This document shows, one piece after another, positions 4,944-5,252 of a DNA stretch of 5,252 nt. Both the position numbers and the translations under genes were made by a program. The DNA lies in contig CAKRTC010000047.1 of NCBI GenBank assembly GCA_934402055.1, forward strand, positions 1 through 5,252, given 5' to 3'. The notes beneath the pieces are model-generated. The model was not told the origin of the DNA. It saw only the letters and a list, made by a program, of their open reading frames with translations, and ran no database searches. Source of the stretch: an uncultured Lachnospiraceae bacterium (GTDB taxonomy: Bacteria > Bacillota > Clostridia > Lachnospirales > Lachnospiraceae). Within the stretch, counting starts at the first letter, position 1; each line of letters starts with the position of its first letter.

Positions 4944-5252
4944 ATGAGTAAGAAGACAGCAGGGGGAATATTGGGAACACTTATAGCTACAGGCGTAGCG
5001 CTTGGAGTTGTAAAGTATCTTAAGGATTATGCCGATGTCAAGTTTACCGATGACTCACAGATAGATAAAGTTAAGAGCGATTCCGGTGCGGTAAAGGATG
5101 CGGCAAAGCGTACCTATATAGCAATCAAGGAGAAGTCTGACATCAAGGAGGCAGCAAGCGAGCTTACAAAAGCAACAGGCAGCGTGGTTACAGATGCCTG
5201 TGATATCGCCAAGACAGCCGGAACAGAGACTGTCAATGCTTTTAAAGATATG
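4944..5252 (+). CDS. Small, probably membrane-anchored protein of unknown function, 3' truncated by window edge
   Basis: The frame opens at ATG 4944, 6 nt after a strong AAGGAG (4932-4937), and stays open for 103 codons to the window end. I do not recognise the family. After a short basic N-terminus (MSKKT), residues about 6-25 form a Gly-rich hydrophobic helix that could be a membrane anchor. The rest is rich in Lys, Asp, Ala and Ser and looks mainly helical (for example the stretch around KDAAKRTYIAIKEK). The layout recalls YtxH-like Gram-positive envelope proteins, with a glycine-rich membrane helix and an amphipathic Lys/Ala tail, but no diagnostic motif is visible. Codon use resembles that of the neighbouring cdd. 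Confidence 0.75.
   Translation, partial: MSKKTAGGILGTLIATGVALGVVKYLKDYADVKFTDDSQIDKVKSDSGAVKDAAKRTYIAIKEKSDIKEAASELTKATGSVVTDACDIAKTAGTETVNAFKDM

Noticed and set aside
1..5252. CRISPR array or anti-phage defence system
   Set aside because: No regularly spaced direct repeats and no cas, restriction, toxin-antitoxin or other defence-type protein were seen.

Overview
The window looks like chromosomal DNA of a low-to-moderate GC Gram-positive bacterium of the class Clostridia, most likely a Lachnospiraceae-type gut or rumen anaerobe. This is inferred from strong AAGGAG-type ribosome binding sites, a TTG start on the kinase gene, a tRNA gene without an encoded CCA end, a Firmicutes-style 6S RNA, and the general look of the proteins. 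No marker gene fixes the genus. All genes I can support lie on the + strand.

Layout. (1) Bases 1-534 hold the C-terminal catalytic half of a tyrosine recombinase with its full active-site set; its start lies left of the window. It probably marks the edge of an integrated mobile element. (2) Bases 535-812 are AT-rich and carry direct and inverted repeats plus the leader of the next operon; the element/chromosome junction may lie here. (3) Bases 813-3350 encode a two-component system: an OmpR/PhoB-type response regulator followed by a membrane sensor histidine kinase with an unusual acidic low-complexity stretch in its extracellular sensor. (4) A tRNA-Pro(UGG) gene at 3381-3454 has its own promoter, whose -35 box lies inside the end of the kinase gene, and a strong intrinsic terminator. 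(5) Bases 3491-3769 contain no credible gene but hold a branched inverted-repeat element (3591-3657) that can form two competing folds. (6) A PaaI-type hotdog thioesterase gene spans 3770-4177. (7) Bases 4184-4397 carry a promoter and a ~180-nt structured RNA ending in a U-run, which I identify as 6S RNA (ssrS). (8) Cytidine deaminase (cdd) at 4454-4900 is followed by the start of a small probable membrane-anchored protein that runs off the right edge.

Functionally the region mixes a mobile-element border, a signalling operon, and housekeeping RNA and salvage genes. The two-component pair should work as one unit. The thioesterase, 6S RNA and cdd appear to be separate transcription units, although cdd and the last gene may be co-transcribed. 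I found no convincing new multi-gene system. The least explained parts are the branched element at 3591-3657, the acidic sensor insert of the kinase, and the repeats next to the integrase.
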